A DNA stretch of 6,674 nt from Clostridia bacterium (lineage in GTDB: Bacteria > Bacillota_A > Clostridia > UMGS1883 > HGM11501): positions 1-6,674 of the forward strand of contig JAFXHP010000074.1 in the NCBI GenBank assembly GCA_017536285.1, given 5' to 3'. A program made the translations under genes and the position numbers. Within the stretch, counting starts at the first letter, position 1, and each line of letters opens with the position of its first letter. Positions 1 to 6,527 of this stretch are shown here, piece after piece. The notes beneath the pieces were generated by a model, which was not told the origin of the DNA, searched no databases, and saw only the letters and a program-made list of their open reading frames with translations.

Positions 1-614
1 GAAGAAGGCTCGTCGGTAAAGAAGCCGATTACGGTGTTTCCGAAATATTTCTTAACCTCGGCATAATAACGCTCGTGGGTAAGCTCAATAAACTTATCAA
101 CGGATTCCTGATTAAGAAGGTCTGCTGCCAGGGGTGCATTTGGCTGTCCGTCGTCCTCACCGAAGTGAATACCTCTAATCTTGCCGTTACTGTTTACCTG
201 CATTATGTACTTTCCGCTTTCGGTTTTCGAGATAAGCTTTCCCTCGTCTGTGTTATCGGCAAGGATAATTGCCTGGGATGCAAACTTGGGGTTTGCAGCA
301 ACAACCAAACCATGTGCACTTCCCGAAGGATACATTGCCTCATCATATAAAATAACCTTCATATCAAGGCGTGCGGCATTTTCCACAGCCACCTTCATAA
401 AGTGCATAAATTTATCGGATAAATACTGAATACTTTCCGGCACACCAATTCTGGGGTGAAGAACAACGCCGTGAACACCGTGAGCATTAAAGTCAGTAAG
501 CTGACGGATAATTTCCTCATCGGTAAAGTCGTCATTTAAAAACCAGAAAGGCATGGGAGAAAACTCACGAGCCGGAGTTTTCAGCTTTTCTATAAGAGCA
601 TAAGTCTTATTCAT
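1..614 (-). CDS. Partial glycoside hydrolase, GH106/GH2-like TIM-barrel family (N-terminal 204 residues)
   Basis: This gene starts at 614 and runs off the left edge, so only the N-terminal 204 codons are present. The protein opens with MPFWFLNDDFT at about residues 21-31. It then has GVHGVVLHPRIG (46-57), VILYDEAMYPSG (87-98) and VIGFFTDEP (195-203). This succession resembles the start of the TIM-barrel hydrolases often annotated as alpha-L-rhamnosidase-like (GH106) or 'glycoside hydrolase family 2-like' in gut bacteria. The acidic residues in YDE and TDEP are candidates for the active-site cleft, but that is inference. There is no signal peptide, so the visible part suggests a cytoplasmic enzyme acting on imported oligosaccharides. 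The start is supported by a GGGGAGGG ribosome binding site (620-627) five bases before the ATG, and by a promoter just upstream. The sugar substrate cannot be told from this fragment, and the C-terminal domains are outside the window. Confidence 0.8.
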   Translation of the reverse strand, partial: MNKTYALIEKLKTPAREFSPMPFWFLNDDFTDEEIIRQLTDFNAHGVHGVVLHPRIGVPESIQYLSDKFMHFMKVAVENAARLDMKVILYDEAMYPSGSAHGLVVAANPKFASQAIILADNTDEGKLISKTESGKYIMQVNSNGKIRGIHFGEDDGQPNAPLAADLLNQESVDKFIELTHERYYAEVKKYFGNTVIGFFTDEPS

Positions 615-645
615 GTTAACCCTCCCCTTTATTTTTACAAGGATA

Positions 646-674
646 ATTATACTACACCGCCCTTGTTTAGTCAA
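646..674 (-). promoter_or_regulatory. Sigma-A promoter of the glycoside hydrolase gene
   Basis: Read on the minus strand, the -35 box is TTGACT (674-669) and the -10 box is a perfect TATAAT (651-646), separated by exactly 17 bases. Transcription should begin near 639, giving a leader of about 25 bases before the ATG at 614. No operator or CcpA-type cre site was recognised around it. Confidence 0.85.
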
Positions 675-675
675 T

Positions 676-712
676 AAAAAAGCCCCACTTTTTTCTAAAA
701 AGTGAGGCTTTT
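676..712 (-). terminator. Intrinsic terminator of the leftward acyl-CoA synthetase unit
   Basis: The core hairpin pairs 681-693 with 697-709 around a 3-base loop. Flanking A/T pairs extend it outward to 678-712. The one imperfect position (685 with 705) is a G-U wobble in the minus-strand RNA but a C-A mismatch in plus-strand RNA. The minus strand also ends in a run of six U, while the plus strand has only four. Both points say it works on leftward transcripts. It ends one base from the -35 box of the glycoside hydrolase promoter. Confidence 0.8.
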
Positions 713-899
713 GGACGGGATAGTATCAGTAAGGCTTTATGTTATTCTTCCGTAGGGTGCAGCGTTTACGATGCAATGCCGGTAGTGACTCCATTTCGGA
801 ATGTCGGAAACAACCATTCCCTGCAATTGAAGCACCCAGAAAAACGCAGTAGAAGGGTTCTATTCCTTCCCGACACGTTCCGAAAAACCTAATATAAAC
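713..899. repeat. Non-coding intergenic segment with a long inverted repeat; candidate interspersed element
   Basis: This stretch lies between two hairpins downstream of the acyl-CoA synthetase gene. No convincing gene is present. An imperfect inverted repeat pairs 797-809 (CGGAATGTCGGAA) with 867-882, whose complement reads CGGAACGTGTCGGGAA. About 57 bases lie between the arms. A smaller hairpin, GAAGG (852-856) with CCTTC (865-869), competes with the right arm. The minus strand holds an open frame of 68 codons (726-932), but it has no ribosome binding site, its composition is unlike a normal protein, and it overlaps the hairpin at 900-921. The structure is compatible with a small mobile repeat or a decayed element, but only one copy is in the window. 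Confidence 0.35.
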
Positions 900-921
900 G
901 GGAGGGCATAAAAGCCCTCCC
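900..921 (-). terminator. Perfect 8-bp hairpin after the acyl-CoA synthetase stop, probable weak terminator
   Basis: GGGAGGGC (900-907) and GCCCTCCC (914-921) form a perfect GC-rich stem with a 6-base loop, 12 bases past the stop codon of the leftward gene. The base run after it on the minus strand is GTTTATATT rather than a clean U tract. It may therefore terminate poorly or mainly protect the mRNA 3' end. A better terminator lies about 190 bases further on. Confidence 0.6.
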
Positions 922-933
922 ATACATTTCATC

Positions 934-2625
934 TTATTCTTTACCGATTAAGTTTCTCTTAATCTTGTTGGATGAATTCTTGATAAATTCCTTATCTCTG
1001 ATTTTAACCTTTGCAATCTGCTTATATCTGGGGTAATCACGGAAGGTTTCATTGATGTCCTTCATAAGGCGTGCTTCAATGTTTTCCTCTGCCATTGCCT
1101 TAACTAAATCTTCATCAAGGAATACCTCTGCCTGAAGGGCATCCTCCTGACCGTTTTCGTCAGCTATTGCATATACAACAACTTCCTTAACATAGTCAAG
1201 GTTACCAATCTGCTCTTCAAGCTCTTCGGGATATACGTTTTTACCGTTGGTTAAAACAATCATATTCTTCTTACGGCCTGTAATCTTGAGTCTGCCTTCA
1301 GGATCAAGCTTTCCATAGTCGCCTGTTGCAAACCAACCGTCCTTAATAGCTTCCTCTGTAAGGTCGGGACGCTTGTAATAGCCAAGCATTACGTTGTCAC
1401 CCTTAACGCAGATTTCTCCGATGCCTTCTTCTGTCTCGTCAAGAAGCTTCATTTCAAGGCAGGGAAGCACGAAACCAACTGTTGTACAGTCATTATGTTC
1501 TCTTCTGTTAACGGCGATTAAGGGAGAACATTCAGAAATGCCGTAACCGTTCATAAGGAAAATACCGATGCTGTCAAAGAACTCGCCAAGCTCTGCACGA
1601 ACGGGAGCACCGCCGCAGATGAGCTTGAAAAGGTTCCCGCCAAAAGACTCGTGAATTGTCTTAAAGAACTTCTTACGAAGGTCAATTCCGAACTTCCTTA
1701 AGAAGTTACTTACCTTGATTAAAATCTTAAGTCCCTTTTCCTTACCGCCTTTTTTAGCTGCTTCCCATATCTTTTTATAGAAAAGCTCCGCAAAAGCGGG
1801 AACTATATACATATAGTCAGGCTTAAACTCCTGCATATTCTTAAGAACCTGAGTAAGCTGTGCATTTATGCACATTGTAGCGTGGCCGTGAATACCAACA
1901 AGTATTCCGGGAACAGCCTCGTATGTGTGATGGAAAGGAAGTACTGCAAGTTCAACTGTTGAAATACTTGATACCTGCATTCCGTAGTAAATCATGGAAC
2001 AGAGATTGTGCTCAGAAAGCATAACACCCTTGGGGTCTCCTGTTGTACCTGAGGTGTAGATAAGCATCTTAAGTACATTCTGGTCTCCCTGCATATCAAC
2101 GTAGCTTCTGTCCCCTTCTTCGTAGAGCTTCTTGCCCTTTTCAAGGAACTTTTTATAGGATAAGAACTTTCCCTCGTCCTCTTCACGGTCAAAGCCAATG
2201 AAGTATTTAATGTTGGTAAATTCTGCTTCTCTCTCGTGGAAAATATCCTCAAACTTTGATGCATAGAAGAATACTTCACTGTCGGAGTTGTTTACAACTC
2301 TTACCATATCGTCAATGGGCATTTCCTTGTCAATGGGAACGAAAACGCCTTCGGACATAAGCATTGCGAGGTAGGTGCAAATCCAGTTATAGCTGTTTTC
2401 ACCGGATGTTGCAACGTGCTTTGTTGCCATACCTATAGAAGAAAGTGCTGTTCCAAGATAGTCAACGGTCTTTCTGAATTCGTTGTAGGAAACAGACTTT
2501 ATCTCCTTACCGTCTCTCCACTTATATAAGGGCTTATCACCGCAGACGGCAACCGCCTTATTAAGCATATCTTTAATAGAGTCAAATTTTTCAACTTCGT
2601 TAAGCTTTAAATTTATCTTTCCCAT
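934..2625 (-). CDS. AMP-forming acyl-CoA synthetase, long-chain fatty acid--CoA ligase-like
   Basis: A 563-residue member of the adenylate-forming enzyme family, which joins a carboxylic acid to CoA through an acyl-AMP intermediate. The ATP-binding loop is YTSGTTGDPKG (190-200). LPFHHTYE (229-236) is the usual acyl-pocket motif, and NGYGISECSP (359-368) is the adenine-binding motif. GDYGKLD (435-441) is followed by the hinge region GRLKITGRKKN (444-454) and NVYPEELE. The C-terminal catalytic lysine is probably Lys554 in SSNKIKR; the glycine usual before it is Asn here. Length and order fit long-chain ligases, but the true acyl substrate is not determined. There is no signal or membrane segment, so it is cytoplasmic. 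The start is the ATG at 2625, with GGAGGT seven bases upstream. An in-frame ATG at 2697 lies upstream of the gene's own promoter and would add 24 unlikely residues. The gene appears to be transcribed alone. Confidence 0.88.
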   Translation of the reverse strand: MGKINLKLNEVEKFDSIKDMLNKAVAVCGDKPLYKWRDGKEIKSVSYNEFRKTVDYLGTALSSIGMATKHVATSGENSYNWICTYLAMLMSEGVFVPIDKEMPIDDMVRVVNNSDSEVFFYASKFEDIFHEREAEFTNIKYFIGFDREEDEGKFLSYKKFLEKGKKLYEEGDRSYVDMQGDQNVLKMLIYTSGTTGDPKGVMLSEHNLCSMIYYGMQVSSISTVELAVLPFHHTYEAVPGILVGIHGHATMCINAQLTQVLKNMQEFKPDYMYIVPAFAELFYKKIWEAAKKGGKEKGLKILIKVSNFLRKFGIDLRKKFFKTIHESFGGNLFKLICGGAPVRAELGEFFDSIGIFLMNGYGISECSPLIAVNRREHNDCTTVGFVLPCLEMKLLDETEEGIGEICVKGDNVMLGYYKRPDLTEEAIKDGWFATGDYGKLDPEGRLKITGRKKNMIVLTNGKNVYPEELEEQIGNLDYVKEVVVYAIADENGQEDALQAEVFLDEDLVKAMAEENIEARLMKDINETFRDYPRYKQIAKVKIRDKEFIKNSSNKIKRNLIGKE

Positions 2626-2655
2626 AAAGAAACCTCCAATATAATATTCCTTATT

Positions 2656-2684
2656 ATTATACATCATATTGAATACTATGTCAA
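2656..2684 (-). promoter_or_regulatory. Consensus sigma-A promoter of the acyl-CoA synthetase gene
   Basis: On the minus strand, TTGACA (2684-2679) and TATAAT (2661-2656) are both perfect consensus boxes with a 17-base spacer. The expected start of transcription near 2649 leaves a leader of about 25 bases. The promoter lies after the stop of the upstream lipoprotein gene, so the ligase can be expressed independently. Read-through from the lipoprotein gene is also possible, because no good terminator separates them. Confidence 0.9.
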
Positions 2685-2718
2685 TAGTTTTCGGCAAAAT
2701 GATGTCTTTAAGACTTCC

Positions 2719-3177
2719 TTATTCTGGAAGCTTTTCGCCCTGCACAATTGAAATAAGATAATAGCATCTGTCCTTTGTATAGCTTGACGCCGTCACGTTT
2801 CTCACCATAGCTTCACCGCTTCCGCCTTCCCAGTACTTTGCCTCTTCTTCTATTGCCGCTTCTTTTTCAGCAATCCATAAAAGCTCGTCCTTTTCGAGTG
2901 TAGCAAAGTCTTCTTCTTTCATATTTTCACTTAAATAGGTGTATATTTCATTAAGGAGTGCATCCCATTTTAAAAATATATTGTAGCTTTCAATATTGAT
3001 ATCAGCCTGAGTTATAGTATTTTTATTTTTAATTTCGCTGTATTCTTCAATTTCCGCAGCTTTAGTCAAAAATTCCTCCGCCTTCTCTTCGCTTATGTAG
3101 TCCTTTTGGCAACCCACAAATGCAAGAACCAACACCAAAGTAAGCATAACAGCCATTAATTTTTTTAACATCTTCAT
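2719..3177 (-). CDS. LprI-like (DUF1311) lipoprotein, putative lysozyme-inhibitor family
   Basis: A 152-residue predicted lipoprotein. Residues 1-22 form a signal peptide with two early lysines and a hydrophobic core. The lipobox FVGC puts the lipid-carrying cysteine at residue 23, so the protein should sit on the outer face of the cytoplasmic membrane. The mature part is acidic and mostly helical. It shows the pattern of the LprI / DUF1311 family: W71, LNEIY (75-79), W101 followed by a charged helix, a GGSG turn (118-121), and YTKDRCYYL near the end (133-141). Mycobacterial LprI inhibits lysozyme; that role here is by family only. Just one cysteine besides the lipobox remains, so the disulphides seen in some relatives are absent. 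The start is fixed by GAGGTGA six bases before the ATG at 3177. It is divergent from the zinc-ribbon operon. Confidence 0.75.
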   Translation of the reverse strand: MKMLKKLMAVMLTLVLVLAFVGCQKDYISEEKAEEFLTKAAEIEEYSEIKNKNTITQADINIESYNIFLKWDALLNEIYTYLSENMKEEDFATLEKDELLWIAEKEAAIEEEAKYWEGGSGEAMVRNVTASSYTKDRCYYLISIVQGEKLPE

Positions 3178-3202
3178 ATAATCACCTCAAAACATATTAT
3201 TT

Positions 3203-3220
3203 CAGCATAACTTTATGCTG
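3203..3220. promoter_or_regulatory. 18-bp palindrome at the lipoprotein gene transcription start, candidate operator
   Basis: CAGCATAA (3203-3210), two bases, then TTATGCTG (3213-3220) form a perfect 8+8 palindrome. It covers the region from about +1 to +17 of the leftward transcript, a usual place for a repressor site. As RNA it could instead form a hairpin with only a 2-base loop, which is less favourable. A partial copy (14 of 18 bases) lies at 3336-3353 in the divergent promoter. Confidence 0.55.
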
Positions 3221-3225
3221 GTTTT

Positions 3226-3254
3226 ATCATAACATATTTTATCGTATTTGTCCA
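3226..3254 (-). promoter_or_regulatory. Sigma-A promoter of the lipoprotein gene
   Basis: On the minus strand, TGGACA (3254-3249) and TATGAT (3231-3226) each differ by one base from consensus and are spaced by 17. TG one base before the -10 box makes an extended -10. Transcription should start near 3219, at the edge of the 18-bp palindrome, giving a leader of about 42 bases. Confidence 0.75.
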
Positions 3255-3328
3255 TATCTTACATTTCAAAATGCATTTCATGCCGCATAAAATTCAAAGA
3301 TCAGAATCTTCAAAAGCCTCTCTTTCAA

Positions 3329-3357
3329 TTGACAGAAGCTTAGCTTTATGCTATACT
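3329..3357 (+). promoter_or_regulatory. Sigma-A promoter of the zinc-ribbon operon
   Basis: TTGACA (3329-3334) is a perfect -35 box and TATACT (3352-3357) a near-consensus -10 box, spaced by 17 bases, with TG at 3349-3350 making an extended -10. Transcription should start near 3364, giving a leader of about 35 bases. The imperfect palindrome copy at 3336-3353 fills the spacer, so a bound repressor would block polymerase directly. Confidence 0.85.
3336..3353. promoter_or_regulatory. Second, imperfect copy of the palindrome, inside the rightward promoter
   Basis: AAGCTTAGCTTTATGCTA matches the palindrome at 3203-3220 at 14 of 18 positions, including an unbroken run CTTTATGCT in the right half. 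The left half is degenerate. Its position between the -35 and -10 boxes suggests an operator shared by the two divergent genes. This is inference from sequence similarity and placement only. Confidence 0.45.
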
Positions 3358-3398
3358 ATAGTAGCAAAATTTTCACATCATCAAAAGGAGGATTATTT

Positions 3399-5105
3399 AT
3401 GTTCTGTATTAAATGTGGCAAACAGCTCCCTGACGAAGCTGCTTTCTGTTTTGCCTGTGGTGCTAAAGTATGGGTGGGAGATTCTCCAGCATCATCTACG
3501 GAGACTCCTGCATCTGCTTTTGGTAACCCTCAAACAGCTACCCCTATGAATGAGAAAGATGTTCTCACAGTTTCAATGGATGCAAAAGTAGATTTCGGTA
3601 ATTTCTTTATAGTAGGAAACAATATATATTTCCTTACGCACGGATATCATCCCTGCGAGCATACTCAGCTCTGGAAATCAGATTTACAGGGAAACAATAA
3701 AACCTGTGTTCTGGATTTTGACAAAACTTCTTATATCCCATCCGATTTCATCCAGGGTGACGACGCTTATTATATGGCTAAAATCGACCACCTTATTTTA
3801 TTCCAGGTGTATGACAAAAACAATGACTATTACAATTATTACTATGACCTTAAAAGCAATTCACATAATGTTATAAAAAGTATACCCAGAGTTCCCTATA
3901 CCGTTTCACAGGATGGCACTTATTTTGTTGAAGGCATTCGTGATCCCATCGAAGACAATGCTGTTATAATTACTCTCACAACTCCTTACGAAGCTCTTTT
4001 GGGCTCCAAAGGAAGAGAAATTTATTTAAACGAAAGAACACTTTGGACATTTTTCGGAAGCTTTGGAAACGATATTAACTTTACCGCAAACGAATTCTTT
4101 GTATATAACGGCCATCAGCTTTTAATTGCTTTTTACAGCAATGCCGACTACCTTTGGGCAAGAATTGACCTCTTCAATCTTTCGGACTTTGCCATTTTAA
4201 AACCCGCAGAATATATGATTGCAGGACGTAGCATTATAATATCTGAAGAATCATCAGTATTTTTCACACCTTCACGCTCATATGAACCTGTTTATATTGA
4301 CACAAACAACATGACTGTAAAAGCTACAGTTCCCATGGGTTACTCTACCATAACACGTTATGGCTCTTTGGCGTATATTTCTTCCTCCAGCTCTGAAAAC
4401 AGCATTCTTTTTGACTTAAAGAGCGGTAAAATGAAGACTATCTCGGCATACTCCAAAGTTTTCGAAATTACCGGCAGCAAAAATATTCTCCAGACACCTT
4501 CCGGTTTTTATAAATATTCCCACGAAAGCGGAGATACAAAGCTTTACTTTATCAGCAATTCAGATATATTCAAACCCTTTGACGGCGAATATTATGATGA
4601 TAACGAATGCGTTACACCGATAATTTCTTTAAGCTACACAAGAGATTTCACTCCTATAATCCGTAACTCTGCCACTGACGAAAATGTGTATAGCTACGAT
4701 AATACAAAAGAGCTTGACACTGCTGTTTCTTTATATCTTAAGGAGACCAATGAAGAATTGTTTGATAAGTTATCCTGGTCCACATTCTTCTACTCAAAGC
4801 ACATTACTCTTCCGGACGGAAAAAGAGTCGGCTTTACATACGGCCACAAAAAGGGATATGAAAACGCTGATAATTATTATTACAATCTCTACGAACTCAA
4901 GTTGGACGGTTCCTATAAATATTTGAATTGCGGCAGCCGTGGCGGTATCGAATACCTTAAAATTTACAAAAACTATGCATACTGGGTAGATGTTTTAACC
5001 TATCGCTATGACTTTAACACAGGTGAATTTTTAGAAAGCCGTGACGAATGGCTTCGTGAAGAATATGATGCTATTTGTGCCAAGGAAGAAAATTCCCAGC
5101 TGTAA
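3399..5105 (+). CDS. Zinc-ribbon protein with a long beta-propeller-like C-terminal region, function unknown
   Basis: A 568-residue protein. The first 21 residues hold a zinc ribbon with Cys3, Cys6, Cys17 and Cys20 (CxxCG ... CxxCG), of the type found at the N terminus of many clostridial proteins. A linker rich in Ser, Thr, Pro and Ala follows (about 26-50). The remainder is rich in aromatic residues and has repeated short strands of the form 'IYFL ... LWKSDLQG', 'YYYDLKS', 'VYIDTNN', 'ILFDLKSG' and 'LYELKLDG'. These look like blades of a beta-propeller of the TolB/DUF5050 type. No signal peptide or membrane helix is visible, so it is probably cytoplasmic. Start: AAGGAGG lies seven bases before the ATG at 3399. 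An upstream in-frame ATG at 3348 falls inside the promoter and cannot be used. It is the first gene of a two-gene operon. No biochemical function can be assigned. Confidence 0.8.
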   Translation: MFCIKCGKQLPDEAAFCFACGAKVWVGDSPASSTETPASAFGNPQTATPMNEKDVLTVSMDAKVDFGNFFIVGNNIYFLTHGYHPCEHTQLWKSDLQGNNKTCVLDFDKTSYIPSDFIQGDDAYYMAKIDHLILFQVYDKNNDYYNYYYDLKSNSHNVIKSIPRVPYTVSQDGTYFVEGIRDPIEDNAVIITLTTPYEALLGSKGREIYLNERTLWTFFGSFGNDINFTANEFFVYNGHQLLIAFYSNADYLWARIDLFNLSDFAILKPAEYMIAGRSIIISEESSVFFTPSRSYEPVYIDTNNMTVKATVPMGYSTITRYGSLAYISSSSSENSILFDLKSGKMKTISAYSKVFEITGSKNILQTPSGFYKYSHESGDTKLYFISNSDIFKPFDGEYYDDNECVTPIISLSYTRDFTPIIRNSATDENVYSYDNTKELDTAVSLYLKETNEELFDKLSWSTFFYSKHITLPDGKRVGFTYGHKKGYENADNYYYNLYELKLDGSYKYLNCGSRGGIEYLKIYKNYAYWVDVLTYRYDFNTGEFLESRDEWLREEYDAICAKEENSQL

Positions 5106-5131
5106 TTAAATACACAATCCGGAGGAAAACC

Positions 5132-5806
5132 ATGTTCAGATTCTTTAAGAAAAAGGAAAAACCGGTACATGTATACAACATATTCGAAGTTGGACCTAAG
5201 GCAATTTACTGCAAAGACTTTACCTTCGTTCCTACAGAAGTTGCATATTACAAAGACAGAATCGACTTCTGCATAAATCGTTTTCCACACACAGACGAAG
5301 AAGACGACGACATCCAAATGGATCAATTAAAAGTTTCCACCACTCGTACTGACGATCGCTTGATTCCATTGGATGTAGAAGGTGTAACTCTTCATTGGGA
5401 TACTGAAGACCTCACTTTCAGAAGAAAGGTTATGCCGGAGGGAGAGCCTACTCCGCTCATCCCTCAGGTTCTTATCTATCCCAACGAAGTTCTGACAATG
5501 GAAAAGGAATTTGCCGAAAAGGATGTAAGTCCCCTTGCACTTTCTTACGCCACTTTAAAAGACGATGTTTATATCTGGTACTATCCCGACGGTTCGATTA
5601 CTCCGACAATATTTGAAATTCCCCGTTTGTTTTCTATTTTCAACTATTGCGGAAGGCATCACTTAAGTGCCCACTTTATCGAAATCCTCAACCACCTTTC
5701 GGTTTATGCACCAAGTTACATTGAGAAAATCGGCTTAAATTCAAGCAACGCAATAGTTATTTACAAAGAAAACCTTAAGCATGGAGCAAGCAAAGAAAAA
5801 GAATAA
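5132..5806 (+). CDS. Conserved-looking protein of unknown function, second gene of the zinc-ribbon operon
   Basis: A 224-residue protein that I do not recognise. It starts with a basic, aromatic N terminus (MFRFFKKKEKP) and then alternates short hydrophobic strands with acidic stretches, notably DEEDDD near residues 56-61. This suggests a soluble, mixed alpha/beta protein. The C-terminal third contains a more helical part (RLFSIFNYCG, HFIEILNHLSVY) and a basic tail. There is no signal peptide, membrane helix or metal-binding cysteine cluster. The ATG at 5132 has GGAGG at 5121-5125, six bases upstream; a longer frame from 5075 would overlap the preceding gene and lacks a good site. The gap to the zinc-ribbon gene is only 26 bases with no promoter or terminator in it, so the two should be co-transcribed and may act together. 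Confidence 0.72.
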   Translation: MFRFFKKKEKPVHVYNIFEVGPKAIYCKDFTFVPTEVAYYKDRIDFCINRFPHTDEEDDDIQMDQLKVSTTRTDDRLIPLDVEGVTLHWDTEDLTFRRKVMPEGEPTPLIPQVLIYPNEVLTMEKEFAEKDVSPLALSYATLKDDVYIWYYPDGSITPTIFEIPRLFSIFNYCGRHHLSAHFIEILNHLSVYAPSYIEKIGLNSSNAIVIYKENLKHGASKEKE

Positions 5807-5808
5807 GC

Positions 5809-5843
5809 AAAAGCCACGAAAACAAATGTTTTCGTGGCTTTTT
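5809..5843. terminator. Strong bidirectional terminator between convergent units
   Basis: A perfect 15-bp stem pairs 5809-5823 with 5828-5842 around the 4-base loop AAAT. The rightward transcript ends in five U and the leftward one in four. It begins two bases after the zinc-ribbon operon stop and ends three bases before the thiT stop codon, so it serves both. Confidence 0.93.
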
Positions 5844-5845
5844 AA

Positions 5846-6475
5846 TTAAAACGCTTTTGATTTTTTAAGAGCCTTATAAACTATCGGCGTAACCAGTGCT
5901 GTAATGATGATTTCGGGAACCATATAAAGGCCGTTATAAATTACCGAATAGATAAAGGCAAGTCCGTTTCCCGAAAAAGCATTAAGTATTTTTTCACCGA
6001 AGGCATAAAAGCCTTCCTGAGAAAAGAACCACTCTGCGTAGCTTCCCCATAATATGTATCCCGAAGCAATATGAGCTACATAGCGAAGGAAAGTCACAAA
6101 GGCAGAACCTGCAAGAATTGCAACCTCATCATTTTTAATTTTGTTTTTGAAAATGCCTGATAAGCCCAATACCGTGTATGCAAGGGTATAGTCAAGTAAG
6201 CACATTAAAATGGCTTTCCACAAAATCATCTGATCTTCGCCGGGCAAAAATGCCGCACTTATGGTGGAGGCACCCAAAAACATCTGAATCACGCTGAAAC
6301 AGAGCGCCGATAACACGCCTGTCTTCATTCCATAAATCATACCGATTAAGCAGACGGGCATCATTGAAGCAAGGGTTATTCCCCCGCCGAAGGGCAGTGC
6401 AAAGGGCTGAATTACCGAAAGCACGCTGCCCAGTGCAACAAGCATTGCACAGACTACAAGTTTTTTTGTTTTCAT
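5846..6475 (-). CDS. thiT: Thiamine-specific ECF transporter S component ThiT
   Basis: A 209-residue integral membrane protein with about six hydrophobic segments. It is the substrate-binding S component of an energy-coupling factor transporter that takes up thiamine and needs a shared EcfAA'T module, which is not in this window. An AxxxA motif in the first helix (Ala10, Ala14) is the usual contact with EcfT. LPFGGGITLASMMPV (27-41) is the ThiT signature. His135 and Trp143, eight residues apart, and Tyr176 and Asn181, five apart, match the spacing of the thiamine-binding His125/Trp133 and Tyr146/Asn151 of Lactococcus lactis ThiT. Asp95-Tyr96 seems to replace the usual glutamate. The loop between Trp143 and Tyr176 is about 20 residues longer than in that relative. 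Start: the ATG at 6475 lies nine bases after AGAGGA; a TTG at 6484 is too close to that site to be used. It is convergent with the zinc-ribbon operon. Confidence 0.87.
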   Translation of the reverse strand: MKTKKLVVCAMLVALGSVLSVIQPFALPFGGGITLASMMPVCLIGMIYGMKTGVLSALCFSVIQMFLGASTISAAFLPGEDQMILWKAILMCLLDYTLAYTVLGLSGIFKNKIKNDEVAILAGSAFVTFLRYVAHIASGYILWGSYAEWFFSQEGFYAFGEKILNAFSGNGLAFIYSVIYNGLYMVPEIIITALVTPIVYKALKKSKAF

Positions 6476-6480
6476 TTTTT

Positions 6481-6521
6481 TCAATCCTCTATATTAGTAT
6501 TAGCAAAAGGCAAAGGATTGA
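6481..6521 (-). promoter_or_regulatory. Hairpin sequestering the thiT ribosome binding site
   Basis: On the minus-strand RNA, UCAAUCCUUU (6521-6512) can pair with AGAGGAUUGA (6490-6481). This gives a 10-bp stem with one G-U pair and a 21-base loop. The ribosome binding site AGAGGA lies wholly in the 3' arm, five bases before the ATG. When formed, the stem should repress translation, so this is a candidate expression switch. Confidence 0.55.
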
Positions 6522-6527
6522 TAATTC

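Noticed and set aside
75..429. Two rightward open frames
   Set aside because: They lie inside the leftward glycoside hydrolase gene, which has recognisable motifs, a ribosome binding site and a promoter; the rightward frames have none.
726..932. Leftward 68-codon open frame
   Set aside because: No ribosome binding site, odd composition, and it overlaps the hairpin after the ligase gene; more likely repeat or spacer DNA.
2626..2697. Upstream start of the ligase at 2697, adding 24 residues
   Set aside because: It lies upstream of the consensus promoter at 2656-2684 and has no ribosome binding site, while the ATG at 2625 has GGAGGT at good spacing.
2700..2718. Possible terminator after the lipoprotein gene (GTCTTAAAGAC)
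   Set aside because: Only four A/T-rich pairs and a 3-base loop, with a broken U run; too weak to call.
3348..3398. Upstream start of the zinc-ribbon gene at 3348
   Set aside because: It falls within the promoter, before the expected transcription start; the ATG at 3399 has AAGGAGG and begins right at the zinc ribbon.
5075..5131. Upstream start of the second operon gene at 5075
   Set aside because: It would overlap the first gene by 31 bases and has no suitable ribosome binding site; GGAGG precedes the ATG at 5132.
6476..6484. TTG start of thiT at 6484
   Set aside because: The AGAGGA site is nearly touching it, which does not allow initiation; the ATG at 6475 is nine bases from the site.
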